Below are positions 32,499-40,598 of a stretch of DNA of 64,000 nt, one piece after another. The notes below the pieces were generated by a model that was given only the letters and a program-made list of their open reading frames with translations, had not been told where the DNA came from and did no database searches. The stretch is from NCBI RefSeq assembly GCF_018362995.1, contig NZ_CP074372.1, positions 558,001 through 622,000 of the forward strand. The letters run 5' to 3'. A program made the position numbers and the translations under genes. The DNA is from Chryseobacterium indologenes. GTDB lineage: Bacteria > Bacteroidota > Bacteroidia > Flavobacteriales > Weeksellaceae. The first letter of the stretch is position 1, and each line of letters starts with the position of its first letter.

Positions 32499-34862
32499 AT
32501 GAAAAAGATCCTGATATTTTTTGCCATCGTTTTCTCTCTTATTATCAAATCTCAGCAAAAGAATGATTCTCTGAATATTGCTCTTCAGAATGTGACCAAA
32601 GACACTAAATTTGGCCTTGCTCTCAGTGGCGGCGGTGCAAAGGGGTTCGCACACATTGGGATTCTTAAGATGATTGATTCATTGGGGATCAAGGTAGATT
32701 ATATCACAGGAACCAGTATGGGTGGGATTCTGGGCGGTTTGTATGCGATGGGGTACAATGCAGACCAGCTGAAGCATACGATCTATAAAATGGACTGGAA
32801 CAGAATCCTGAGTAATAAAATTCCTTACAGCAAAGTCAATATCAGTGAAAAAGACGAATATGACAAATATATTCTTGAATTTCCCGTAGTTAAAGGATTT
32901 CCGACTCTCCCAAGCTCGTATATTGAAGGGCAGTATATGGGAGAAGTTCTTAATACACTTACTTTCAATGCAAAACATATCAATGATTTCAGCAAATTGA
33001 GAATTCCTGTTCAGCTTACTTCTTCCGATATCGAAAACGGAGGGCTGGTGATGCAAAAGCAAGGTTCTTTACCGCTGGCTATTCGTGCTACATTGGCAAT
33101 TCCTGCAGCTTTTGCGCCTGTTTATATTGATGGAAAGCTTTTGGTAGATGGTGGATTGGATCGTAATTATCCAGCCAATGAAGTTCGGGAGATGGGAGCC
33201 GATTTTGTGATCGGAGGATATACGGGCTTCAGACTTTTTACCAAAAAAGAAATTGAAAATCCGATGAAGATGATTTATCAGACTCATGCGATCCGTTCGG
33301 TAGAGGATTTTAAACATCAGAAGGAGCTGTCTAACGTATTGGTAGACTTTGTAGATCCGTTGGGTGAGATTACAACGAAGGATTTTGCCAAATTCAGGAG
33401 GATCATCAAAATTGGAGAGGTGGAAGCCAGAAAACACCTTCCTGAGTTTGTAGCCCTGGCAGAAGCTCAGCGAAAGGCCGGAATCCAATATGAACATCAG
33501 ATGATTGAAGAAGTGAAACTTCCTACTACGAAATTCACGTTTAATGAAGAAGATGGAACTCCTATTAGCGATGCAGCAGAAATTGAGGTGCTTAAAAAGC
33601 AAATGGGACTGACTGAAGGGAAGTATTACGATGCAAAAACAGTAAACGAAGCAATAGACAGGGTATTCGGAATGCGCCAGTATGTAAAGGTATATTACAC
33701 GTACACCAATGAAAATGATGGTCTTGTGATGAATGTTTTTGTGAAAAGAGCAAAAAAAGGGGCTTTTAAACTGGCTCTGCACTACGATACAGAACAGTCG
33801 GTTGGGATTATTGTTAATTATACCTACAGGAATATTCTCCTGAACAGGTCCAGATTTTTAGCAACCGTGGATATTTCAGAACGTTTTAAAGCTAAACTGG
33901 CTTATCAGCAGTTTCTGGACAGCGGAGAGCGTTTGTGGCTGGATCTGGAAGCCAAGATGATTAATCTTAAAAGTAATGACCTGAACTTCAGGTTGTATGA
34001 TGTAAATGATGATGGCAGTGACCGTTTTCCAAACCATATGTACCGTAATATAACAGGAAAGATTGCGCTGAACTATAATATTAATCCTAATGCTTATCTG
34101 TCATTGGGAACAGAATTCAGTACGGAAAGAATGTATAGTTTACTGGATAAAGTGGATCAGTCAAAAGTGGATAATTACAGTAAAAAATTATATAACCACA
34201 GTAATTTCAACACATTCCTGAAGTTTGAACAGAACAGTCTCAACAAAAGATACTTTACCACAAAAGGGAATCATCTTCAGGTGAGTACAAGATTTTATTA
34301 CGGAGATCAGTATGAACTTTACGATCTGAATACCGTGCAGCCTCTTCTGTATCTGATACTAAATCCTAAAGATTCCTATTATTACGAACCTAAAAACCTT
34401 ATTTCATTTACTTTGAATGAGAATTTTTTCTATCCGATTACAAGAAGACTCACAGTTAAAGCGAATGTGTTTTTGGGCGCAAGTTTTGGATCAAAGAGGG
34501 ACGATCAGGTTCCTTATCTATTCCTGAATCAGAAATATAACCTGGGAGGAAGTGAATATAATTATGACCTCTTGAGTCCTGAATTCAATGGTCTTCGTCA
34601 GAAAGAACTTCCTATGACTTCTGTTGCCAAAACAGCAATATCACTTCAGTACAGGATTATGAAAAAGCTCTATCTTACTCCTTCGTTCAGCTATGGAAAA
34701 GTGAGTGAAGAACTTTCTCCGTTTAATGAAAGTTTTGATATGTTCGGGTATGGAGTAAACCTTGGATATGAATCTCTCATCGGCCCTATAAGTATCAATG
34801 TTTCCAGAAACAGTCAACTTGATTTTTCAAGAATCTATTTCAGCGTTGGTTTTAAGTTTTAA
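32499..34862 (+). CDS. Patatin-like phospholipase fused to a BamA-type outer-membrane barrel
   Basis: 787 residues with signal peptide (to about SQQ). Patatin domain: oxyanion motif GGGAKG (45-49), nucleophile S73 in GTSMG, and catalytic D217 in LLVDGGLDRN. A POTRA-like segment (about 345-430) and a BamA/Omp85 barrel follow, ending in phenylalanine (VGFKF). This is the type Vd-like layout (PlpD/FplA family) with the lipase placed before the barrel. It should hydrolyse phospholipids at or outside the outer membrane. It stands alone, with a 185-bp AT-rich leader. Confidence 0.9.
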   Translation: MKKILIFFAIVFSLIIKSQQKNDSLNIALQNVTKDTKFGLALSGGGAKGFAHIGILKMIDSLGIKVDYITGTSMGGILGGLYAMGYNADQLKHTIYKMDWNRILSNKIPYSKVNISEKDEYDKYILEFPVVKGFPTLPSSYIEGQYMGEVLNTLTFNAKHINDFSKLRIPVQLTSSDIENGGLVMQKQGSLPLAIRATLAIPAAFAPVYIDGKLLVDGGLDRNYPANEVREMGADFVIGGYTGFRLFTKKEIENPMKMIYQTHAIRSVEDFKHQKELSNVLVDFVDPLGEITTKDFAKFRRIIKIGEVEARKHLPEFVALAEAQRKAGIQYEHQMIEEVKLPTTKFTFNEEDGTPISDAAEIEVLKKQMGLTEGKYYDAKTVNEAIDRVFGMRQYVKVYYTYTNENDGLVMNVFVKRAKKGAFKLALHYDTEQSVGIIVNYTYRNILLNRSRFLATVDISERFKAKLAYQQFLDSGERLWLDLEAKMINLKSNDLNFRLYDVNDDGSDRFPNHMYRNITGKIALNYNINPNAYLSLGTEFSTERMYSLLDKVDQSKVDNYSKKLYNHSNFNTFLKFEQNSLNKRYFTTKGNHLQVSTRFYYGDQYELYDLNTVQPLLYLILNPKDSYYYEPKNLISFTLNENFFYPITRRLTVKANVFLGASFGSKRDDQVPYLFLNQKYNLGGSEYNYDLLSPEFNGLRQKELPMTSVAKTAISLQYRIMKKLYLTPSFSYGKVSEELSPFNESFDMFGYGVNLGYESLIGPISINVSRNSQLDFSRIYFSVGFKF

Positions 34863-35007
34863 GTATCAGCAGAATTTTATACTTGAATTATTAATGTAGA
34901 TAGTATTGTTTATTGTTCATTATATCAATGATTTTACTATAAAAAAGCACCTCATTGCTGAAGTGCCAAAAATTAACTTGAAATGAGATATATAAGAGTG
35001 ATTGATT

Positions 35008-36966
35008 CTAAAGTTTTACTTTTTTATTAATGACTTTACCATTAGAAAGCGTAACCTGTACCAGATAAATTCCAGGTTCTAAGTTTCGGGATTCAAACTG
35101 TGGTCTGTTAACTTCCTGCTGAACGATCAGAGCACCGGAAATACTGTAAATACTGATGTTTTTGATATCATTGCCGGCTTTTGCAATAATTTGCTGCTTT
35201 TGAGTGAAAATATCGGCATTGTTTTCAGAAGAAAGTGTACCTCCAATTGCTTTACTGAACTGAAGATTGTAATATGGAGTTACCACTTCAAACGTATAGT
35301 TTTTATTTTCCAGATCCTGTACATTGATTCCTCCATTTTCACGGTATTGTTTCTGAGAAATACTTTTGATCAGTGTTTTATTTTCATCAAAAACGTTTAC
35401 TGCAGTAAGTTCATCCTGATTAACTTTTAATTGCAAAACCGAAGAGTTGGCAGACTGTATGATTTCGTTTTCAGGAACTTCTTTAGGTGTGTTTTTGATG
35501 TATGGAATTATTTTATTTTCATTGTTTTCCGATACTTTTAATAAATAAACTCCGTCTTTTAAAGTGGATAAATTTTGTTCACTGGCTGTTCTGCTCTGAG
35601 CTTTTTCCTTATTAAAATCTGTTATTTCAACCAACTGCATATTGCCCAGATCCGGTTTTATTTGTGAGGATAGAAGAACCGGTTTTTCAGATGTTTTTTC
35701 AGCTGACTGTTTGCCAAAAATAGATCCTGCAATTGCCCATTCATTAAGAAGACCGCCGCTTCTCAACGTATTGAATTTAGCATTTGAAGCCAAAGTGAAA
35801 GGAAGAATTCCCCCTACATGCCCAAGCGGTCCCCAGTAAAATGAATCTAATTTATACTTATTTAAATCCCACCATGCATAATAACCACGTTGAACATCAA
35901 TAGTTTTAGAAGTATTTTCAGGTGGAATAGCCAAATCAACCGTAGAATGACCTAATGTCATTGGTGTTTTGTTGTACCAGTCGTACACATCCTTTGGTTT
36001 CATGCACTGTCTGAGCTTGTTATTGGGATTGTTGGTAACATCATTCACGAAGTTGGCTGTAAAGAGTTTTCTCCATATCACCGGACCCCATAAAAGTCCG
36101 CCATTATCCTGAACAACGTGATAGTTATATTTATCAAGATATTCTGCAGAAATGACTTCCGAAATGTTGTTATTATATGTTTTGTATCCCGTATTGTTGC
36201 AGGTATGAAGAACATTGGCCAGAAATGAGGTAAACGGATAAATATCTTTTTCAAGAACACCTTTATTTAAAGTCACTCCCGAGAAATCATAAGGTCCGTC
36301 GCCCATATAAGCATATTTGAATTTGATATTATTGGGATTCGATATGCTTAATCTTTTTAGAGTAGACATCGCGGCATGGGCTCCCTGGGAATATCCGGCT
36401 AAAAAGTATTCGTCATACCGTTTAATACCCTGTTGTGAGAGGACTTTATTGGCAGCAGTAATAAAATCGATGGTAGCTCCGGCTTCGGTAGCGTAATCAA
36501 CATAAGGATGAACCCCGTCTCCGGTTCCCATTCCTACATAATCAGGAGCCATCAAAATATAGCCATTCAGTACGTAAGATAATTCAACAACAAATCCTGC
36601 TGTTAATGCTCCCTTGAAATTAGACGGAACGTTATTCCTGCTATCTGTTGTTCCGTGGTCAGAAACTACTGTTGAAAGCTTAAAAGGTACGTTAGGATAC
36701 ATGAGTAATCCGGTAGCTTTTACAAGAACGTTGTTTTCATTTTTGGTGTAATAAGTGATCTTGTAGCCTTTTAGACCCACATTAAAGCTGTTCAGGTAGT
36801 TGGCAAATTCCGGAGCATCCTGATCGCCAAGATTATTGGAGATAAAATTGATGACTCCCTGTGGCGTTAAATCCAGTTTCTGTTCTGCGCTTACGACATC
36901 TCCAGCCTGCTGTGCAAAGTAGAATGGAGCGGTAAGACCTAGTAAAAAAGTTGTGATTTTTCTCAT
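35008..36966 (-). CDS. Secreted alpha/beta hydrolase with T9SS sorting domain
   Basis: 652 residues. A signal peptide (MRKITTFLLGLTAPFYFAQ) is followed by an alpha/beta-hydrolase fold with nucleophile elbow AGYSQGAHAA and an early SDHGTTDSRN oxyanion-type segment; lipase or esterase activity is likely. A linker region (about 430-560) leads to a C-terminal type A sorting domain (about 580-652: ISIYSISGALIVQQ, LEPGIYLVQVTLSNGKV, KVKL), so it leaves the cell by the type IX system. Confidence 0.88.
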   Translation of the reverse strand: MRKITTFLLGLTAPFYFAQQAGDVVSAEQKLDLTPQGVINFISNNLGDQDAPEFANYLNSFNVGLKGYKITYYTKNENNVLVKATGLLMYPNVPFKLSTVVSDHGTTDSRNNVPSNFKGALTAGFVVELSYVLNGYILMAPDYVGMGTGDGVHPYVDYATEAGATIDFITAANKVLSQQGIKRYDEYFLAGYSQGAHAAMSTLKRLSISNPNNIKFKYAYMGDGPYDFSGVTLNKGVLEKDIYPFTSFLANVLHTCNNTGYKTYNNNISEVISAEYLDKYNYHVVQDNGGLLWGPVIWRKLFTANFVNDVTNNPNNKLRQCMKPKDVYDWYNKTPMTLGHSTVDLAIPPENTSKTIDVQRGYYAWWDLNKYKLDSFYWGPLGHVGGILPFTLASNAKFNTLRSGGLLNEWAIAGSIFGKQSAEKTSEKPVLLSSQIKPDLGNMQLVEITDFNKEKAQSRTASEQNLSTLKDGVYLLKVSENNENKIIPYIKNTPKEVPENEIIQSANSSVLQLKVNQDELTAVNVFDENKTLIKSISQKQYRENGGINVQDLENKNYTFEVVTPYYNLQFSKAIGGTLSSENNADIFTQKQQIIAKAGNDIKNISIYSISGALIVQQEVNRPQFESRNLEPGIYLVQVTLSNGKVINKKVKL

Positions 36967-37076
36967 ATTGATGTATTTTATATGGTATTAAGGTAATAAC
37001 TTTAATAAATCCTTGGAAATATTACGACATCAATAATTATTCATTGAATATCAATTCTCTGGAATGTGAGTAAAAT

Positions 37077-37108
37077 AAAAGAGTCTGACCTTTTGGTCAG
37101 ACTCTTTT
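37077..37108. terminator. Strong bidirectional terminator
   Basis: Perfect 14-bp stem (37077-37090 with 37095-37108), TTTT loop, A/T-rich flanks on both sides. It lies after the acyl-CoA dehydrogenase stop (37126, minus strand) and in the gap upstream of the hydrolase gene. Confidence 0.9.
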
Positions 37109-37125
37109 CATCTATTTTGACTTTT

Positions 37126-38304
37126 TTAGAAAGCGTTGATTCCTGTAATGTCTAATCCGGTGATCAGCAAGTGAACATCATGTGTTCCTTCGTACGTGAT
37201 CACAGATTCCAGGTTAGCAGCATGTCTCATCATTGGGAATTCACCCATGATTCCCATACCACCAAGGATCTGTCTGGATTCTCTGGCAATTTCAATAGCC
37301 ATATTGACGTTATTACGCTTAGCCATAGAAATCTGAGCAGGAGTTGCTTTGTGAGCATTTTTAAGATTTCCTAACTGAAGACATAATAACTGAGCTTTTG
37401 TAATTTCAGTTAAGAATTCAGCCAGTTTTTTCTGCTGAAGCTGGTAAGAACCGATTGGTTTTCCAAACTGTTTTCTTTCCTTAGCATACTGAACAGCAGT
37501 ACAGTGGCAGTCAATAGCAGCACCGATTACGCCCCATGAAATTCCATATCGTGCAGAGTTCAGACAAGATAAAGGTCCTTTCAGTCCTGTTACTCCCGGA
37601 AGAAGGTTTTCTTTTGGTACTTTTACGTCATTGAATACCAATTCTCCGGTTTTTGAAGCTCTTAAGCTCCATTTATTGTGAGTTTCAGGAGTAGTGAAAC
37701 CTTCCATTCCTCTTTCAACGATGAGTCCCTGTACTTTTCCTTCTTCATTTTTTGCCCATACCACAGCGATATCGCATAGAGGAGAGTTGGTGATCCACAT
37801 TTTAGCCCCATTCAAAAGATAATGATCTCCCATATCTTTAAAATACGTTTCCATAGAACCCGGGTCTGAACCATGATTAGGCTCTGTCAATCCAAAAGAT
37901 CCGATCATTTCTCCGGCAGCAAGCTTAGGAAGATATTTCATTTTCTGTTCCTCAGAACCGAATTCATTGATAGGAAACATCACCAAAGAGCTCTGAACCG
38001 AAGCTGCAGAACGTACTGCAGAATCTCCTCTTTCCAACTCCTGCATAATCAGACCATAAGAAATCTGGTCTAATCCTGAACCGCCATACTCAACCGGGAT
38101 ATAAGGTCCCAATGCCCCGATTTTCCCTAATTCTCTCATAAGATTAGGTATATCAGTATGATTTTGAGCGGCCTGATCTATCTGCGGCATTACAAAACTT
38201 TCAACCCAGTCTCTTACAGATTGGCGGATTAGTTTGTGTTCTTCAGTAAGTAAAGCATCAATTCCATAATAATCAGGGATGCTTGTAAGAGGATAATATG
38301 ACAT
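37126..38304 (-). CDS. Acyl-CoA dehydrogenase (glutaryl-CoA dehydrogenase type)
   Basis: 392 residues in the FAD-dependent acyl-CoA dehydrogenase fold. SFGLTEPNHGSDPG binds FAD/substrate, and the catalytic Glu lies in ITYEGTHDVH near the C-terminus, as in glutaryl-CoA dehydrogenase. It oxidises and decarboxylates glutaryl-CoA to crotonyl-CoA in lysine/tryptophan degradation if that subgroup is right. No other lysine-degradation genes are nearby. Cytoplasmic, monocistronic. Confidence 0.9.
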   Translation of the reverse strand: MSYYPLTSIPDYYGIDALLTEEHKLIRQSVRDWVESFVMPQIDQAAQNHTDIPNLMRELGKIGALGPYIPVEYGGSGLDQISYGLIMQELERGDSAVRSAASVQSSLVMFPINEFGSEEQKMKYLPKLAAGEMIGSFGLTEPNHGSDPGSMETYFKDMGDHYLLNGAKMWITNSPLCDIAVVWAKNEEGKVQGLIVERGMEGFTTPETHNKWSLRASKTGELVFNDVKVPKENLLPGVTGLKGPLSCLNSARYGISWGVIGAAIDCHCTAVQYAKERKQFGKPIGSYQLQQKKLAEFLTEITKAQLLCLQLGNLKNAHKATPAQISMAKRNNVNMAIEIARESRQILGGMGIMGEFPMMRHAANLESVITYEGTHDVHLLITGLDITGINAF

Positions 38305-38432
38305 GATTTTTTGATTTGGTTAAAAGTAACATTTTTCGTGGTGTCTTGAAAATTTTTTTGAAAACTTATCTTTCGGTTGGTTTTCAGACAGATAATGCTC
38401 TTTTTATTTGTTTATAAGATAAATTCAGTGTT

Positions 38433-39221
38433 TTAAGCCTCCTCATCATTGGATATAGGATACTGATTGGTAGAATTGTGGACCTTGCTTTTAAATTTAT
38501 ACAGATAAGGTGCTTTGTTAGCCGAGCCATCATATAATTTTTCCAGCCTGTCAAGAATATTTAAACTCAAAATTTTACGCTGGAAGTTATTTCTTCTGAA
38601 TTTTTGTCCCAAAATGGTTTCATAAAGAGACTGAAGATCTTTCATCGTGAACTTTTCAGGAAGAAGATTGCTGGCTGCTACTTCTGTATTGATATTCATC
38701 CGCAGGTATTCCAGTCCTGTTTCTATGATTCTGTCGTGATCAAAAGCCATTTTTGGAAGATTGTTTACCTCAAACCATTCACAGCTTTCATTGAAAGCAT
38801 CAGGGAAAGTGTTGGCCATTGAAAAATCAATAAGGCTGCAATATCCTACTGTAATGAATCTTTGAAAAATCCAGTGATCTTCTGGTACCTCAATTCCTTT
38901 ATTGTTAAGAAGAATCTGATGAACATTATTTTCTGTACGGTCTATTCTTCCAAATGTATGAAATTGTTTCAGAAATATATCTTTAAGGTGTGTTCTTTCG
39001 AATAAAACTCTTGCTGCAGCTTCTCTTAAATCTTCATCATTGAAAACAAAACCACCCGGAAGTGACCATAAATCCAGATCGTGATACTTTAAAAGAAGAA
39101 CTTTCAAAATGTTATTATGAAAGCCGAATATAGTACAGTCCACAGAGATATGGGCAACAAAATCTTTGGTATCGATAAGTTCCCGAAGTGTTTCTTTACT
39201 TTTTGTGTCTTTGATTTTCAT
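38433..39221 (-). CDS. Nudix-type transcriptional regulator (NrtR/AraR-like)
   Basis: 262 residues. An N-terminal Nudix fold has a broken catalytic box: GGFVFNDEDLREAAARVLFERT lacks the REUxEE acidic pair (positions hold V and R), so it should bind but not hydrolyse its ligand. A C-terminal winged helix (about 175-245, FTMKDLQSLYETILGQKFRR) is the DNA-binding domain of the family. Bacteroides AraR has the same architecture and responds to a sugar. It lies beside a sugar permease and a glucan PUL and probably regulates them. Spacing to the MFS gene is 16 bp, so one transcript is likely. Confidence 0.85.
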   Translation of the reverse strand: MKIKDTKSKETLRELIDTKDFVAHISVDCTIFGFHNNILKVLLLKYHDLDLWSLPGGFVFNDEDLREAAARVLFERTHLKDIFLKQFHTFGRIDRTENNVHQILLNNKGIEVPEDHWIFQRFITVGYCSLIDFSMANTFPDAFNESCEWFEVNNLPKMAFDHDRIIETGLEYLRMNINTEVAASNLLPEKFTMKDLQSLYETILGQKFRRNNFQRKILSLNILDRLEKLYDGSANKAPYLYKFKSKVHNSTNQYPISNDEEA

Positions 39222-39237
39222 GGCAGTAAAAATAAAA

Positions 39238-40422
39238 CTATTTTCTTTTTGTAACGTTAAAAAATACTAAACTGGTAACAAAAAGAATAATAACGAAAAA
39301 TAATATATATAATGGATAAAAGTTTAACAGTTGTTTTTCAAATAAAACAGCCATAATAATTGAGCTTACAGAGCTGCCCAGAGAAGAAAAAATAACAATA
39401 AGAGAGGTGAATAAGTTTACCTTTTCTTTATCCATCTGTGCAATCATTTTTGAATTGATGACAGGGTAGAGCGGCGACAAAAATAACCCTATCACAGGAA
39501 ATAAGAAGAGAATTACCCTTGAATCTGCTGAATCAAAATACTGTACACCTACAATAATGACCAATAAAGAAATAATGAAAGCCATACATGAAAGATAGTA
39601 GTCTGGCAATGAAAATCTTCGGATAATATTGGCTGTTATTGTTCTTCCTACATAAGAAAATACTGCCAGAAAAGAGGTAGCCTGAAGAGCAAAAAATGAA
39701 TTGACTTTCAGATGATTCTTATAAAAAGACGGAAGCCAGGAGTTGAATCCCTGTTCTATAAAAACGATAAAAAATATAACCCCAAGGAATAGCATTATAG
39801 AAGGAGTTACAAACCCCGAAAGCTCGGAGAATACACTTTTGTTTTCCAAAGGTTTGGCTTCAGAAATTGTAATTTTTGATAACAGGAATATCGTTAATGC
39901 AGATAAGAAAGCGATCAATAAAAAACAAAATTTCCAATATTCGGAGTATTCACTGGATACCACCCATCCAAAGCAGGTATTCACGACAAAGATTCCGATC
40001 ATAAAAGAAGCTTCTACGCTGTTCATTGTCTTTGCCAGTGATTTTTCATCCGAAATATTATTTCTGATAATTCCAAAGACGCAGATTTTACCAATTGCAA
40101 AACACGCTCCAATGATGGCAAACCATAATTTGAAGAACCAAAAAACCTCAATAAATGGCAGCAGACAAGAACAGAAACCAACAATTACCAAAGCTGAAAT
40201 CAATGCTTTTTTTGTTCCCGTTTTGTTGATAAAGCTTACCGCAAAAAGGGAGATAAAGGCAATAGGTAAGTCTTTAAAAGATTCTAATAAACCTAATTCT
40301 CCGTAGGTGATTTTCTCTTCAGATAACTGCAGAATGATCAATCCCATACAGTTCAAAACCATTGAAAAAATAAGAAAGGTAAGTTTTAACGGAAGAGAAA
40401 TTTTAGAAAGCTTGATGATCAT
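39238..40422 (-). CDS. MFS transporter (probable sugar permease)
   Basis: 394 residues with 12 predicted membrane helices and a central cytoplasmic loop. No cytoplasmic domain beyond the core. The position, divergent from susC and in front of the regulator gene, suggests import of a mono- or disaccharide from the periplasm into the cytoplasm after SusCD uptake. Substrate not readable from sequence. Confidence 0.85.
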   Translation of the reverse strand: MIIKLSKISLPLKLTFLIFSMVLNCMGLIILQLSEEKITYGELGLLESFKDLPIAFISLFAVSFINKTGTKKALISALVIVGFCSCLLPFIEVFWFFKLWFAIIGACFAIGKICVFGIIRNNISDEKSLAKTMNSVEASFMIGIFVVNTCFGWVVSSEYSEYWKFCFLLIAFLSALTIFLLSKITISEAKPLENKSVFSELSGFVTPSIMLFLGVIFFIVFIEQGFNSWLPSFYKNHLKVNSFFALQATSFLAVFSYVGRTITANIIRRFSLPDYYLSCMAFIISLLVIIVGVQYFDSADSRVILFLFPVIGLFLSPLYPVINSKMIAQMDKEKVNLFTSLIVIFSSLGSSVSSIIMAVLFEKQLLNFYPLYILFFVIILFVTSLVFFNVTKRK

Positions 40423-40561
40423 TTTGGGGGACTTCTTTTTTGTTTTTTTGTGAAATTTTATGAAATATTGATGCGAAGATAGGGCTTCTAACCCTGAAAA
40501 ATAAAAGAAAAATTAAAATATTTATGAATAGAATGTTAATTAATTGAAAAAAAATATATTT

Positions 40562-40592
40562 TTATTGTCTCAATTTGAGAATTAAACAATAA
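40562..40592. promoter_or_regulatory. Nested palindrome in front of susC (possible operator)
   Basis: The inner 13-nt palindrome TCTCAATTTGAGA (40568-40580) is enclosed by TTATTGT (40562-40568) and ACAATAA (40586-40592). It lies 7-37 bp before the susC start, in the region shared with the MFS/regulator unit. It fits a binding site for the Nudix regulator or for a transcription factor dimer, but could also be an mRNA leader hairpin. Confidence 0.4.
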
Positions 40593-40598
40593 CTGTAT

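Noticed and set aside
33069..33782. 237-residue minus-strand open frame inside the patatin gene
   Set aside because: Antisense to conserved codons of the patatin domain; the Cys/His/Phe-rich translation is typical of a reverse-frame shadow in AT-rich coding DNA.
39743..40306. 187-residue plus-strand open frame inside the MFS gene
   Set aside because: Mirror of the membrane-protein codons; the MFS reading gives a full 12-helix protein.
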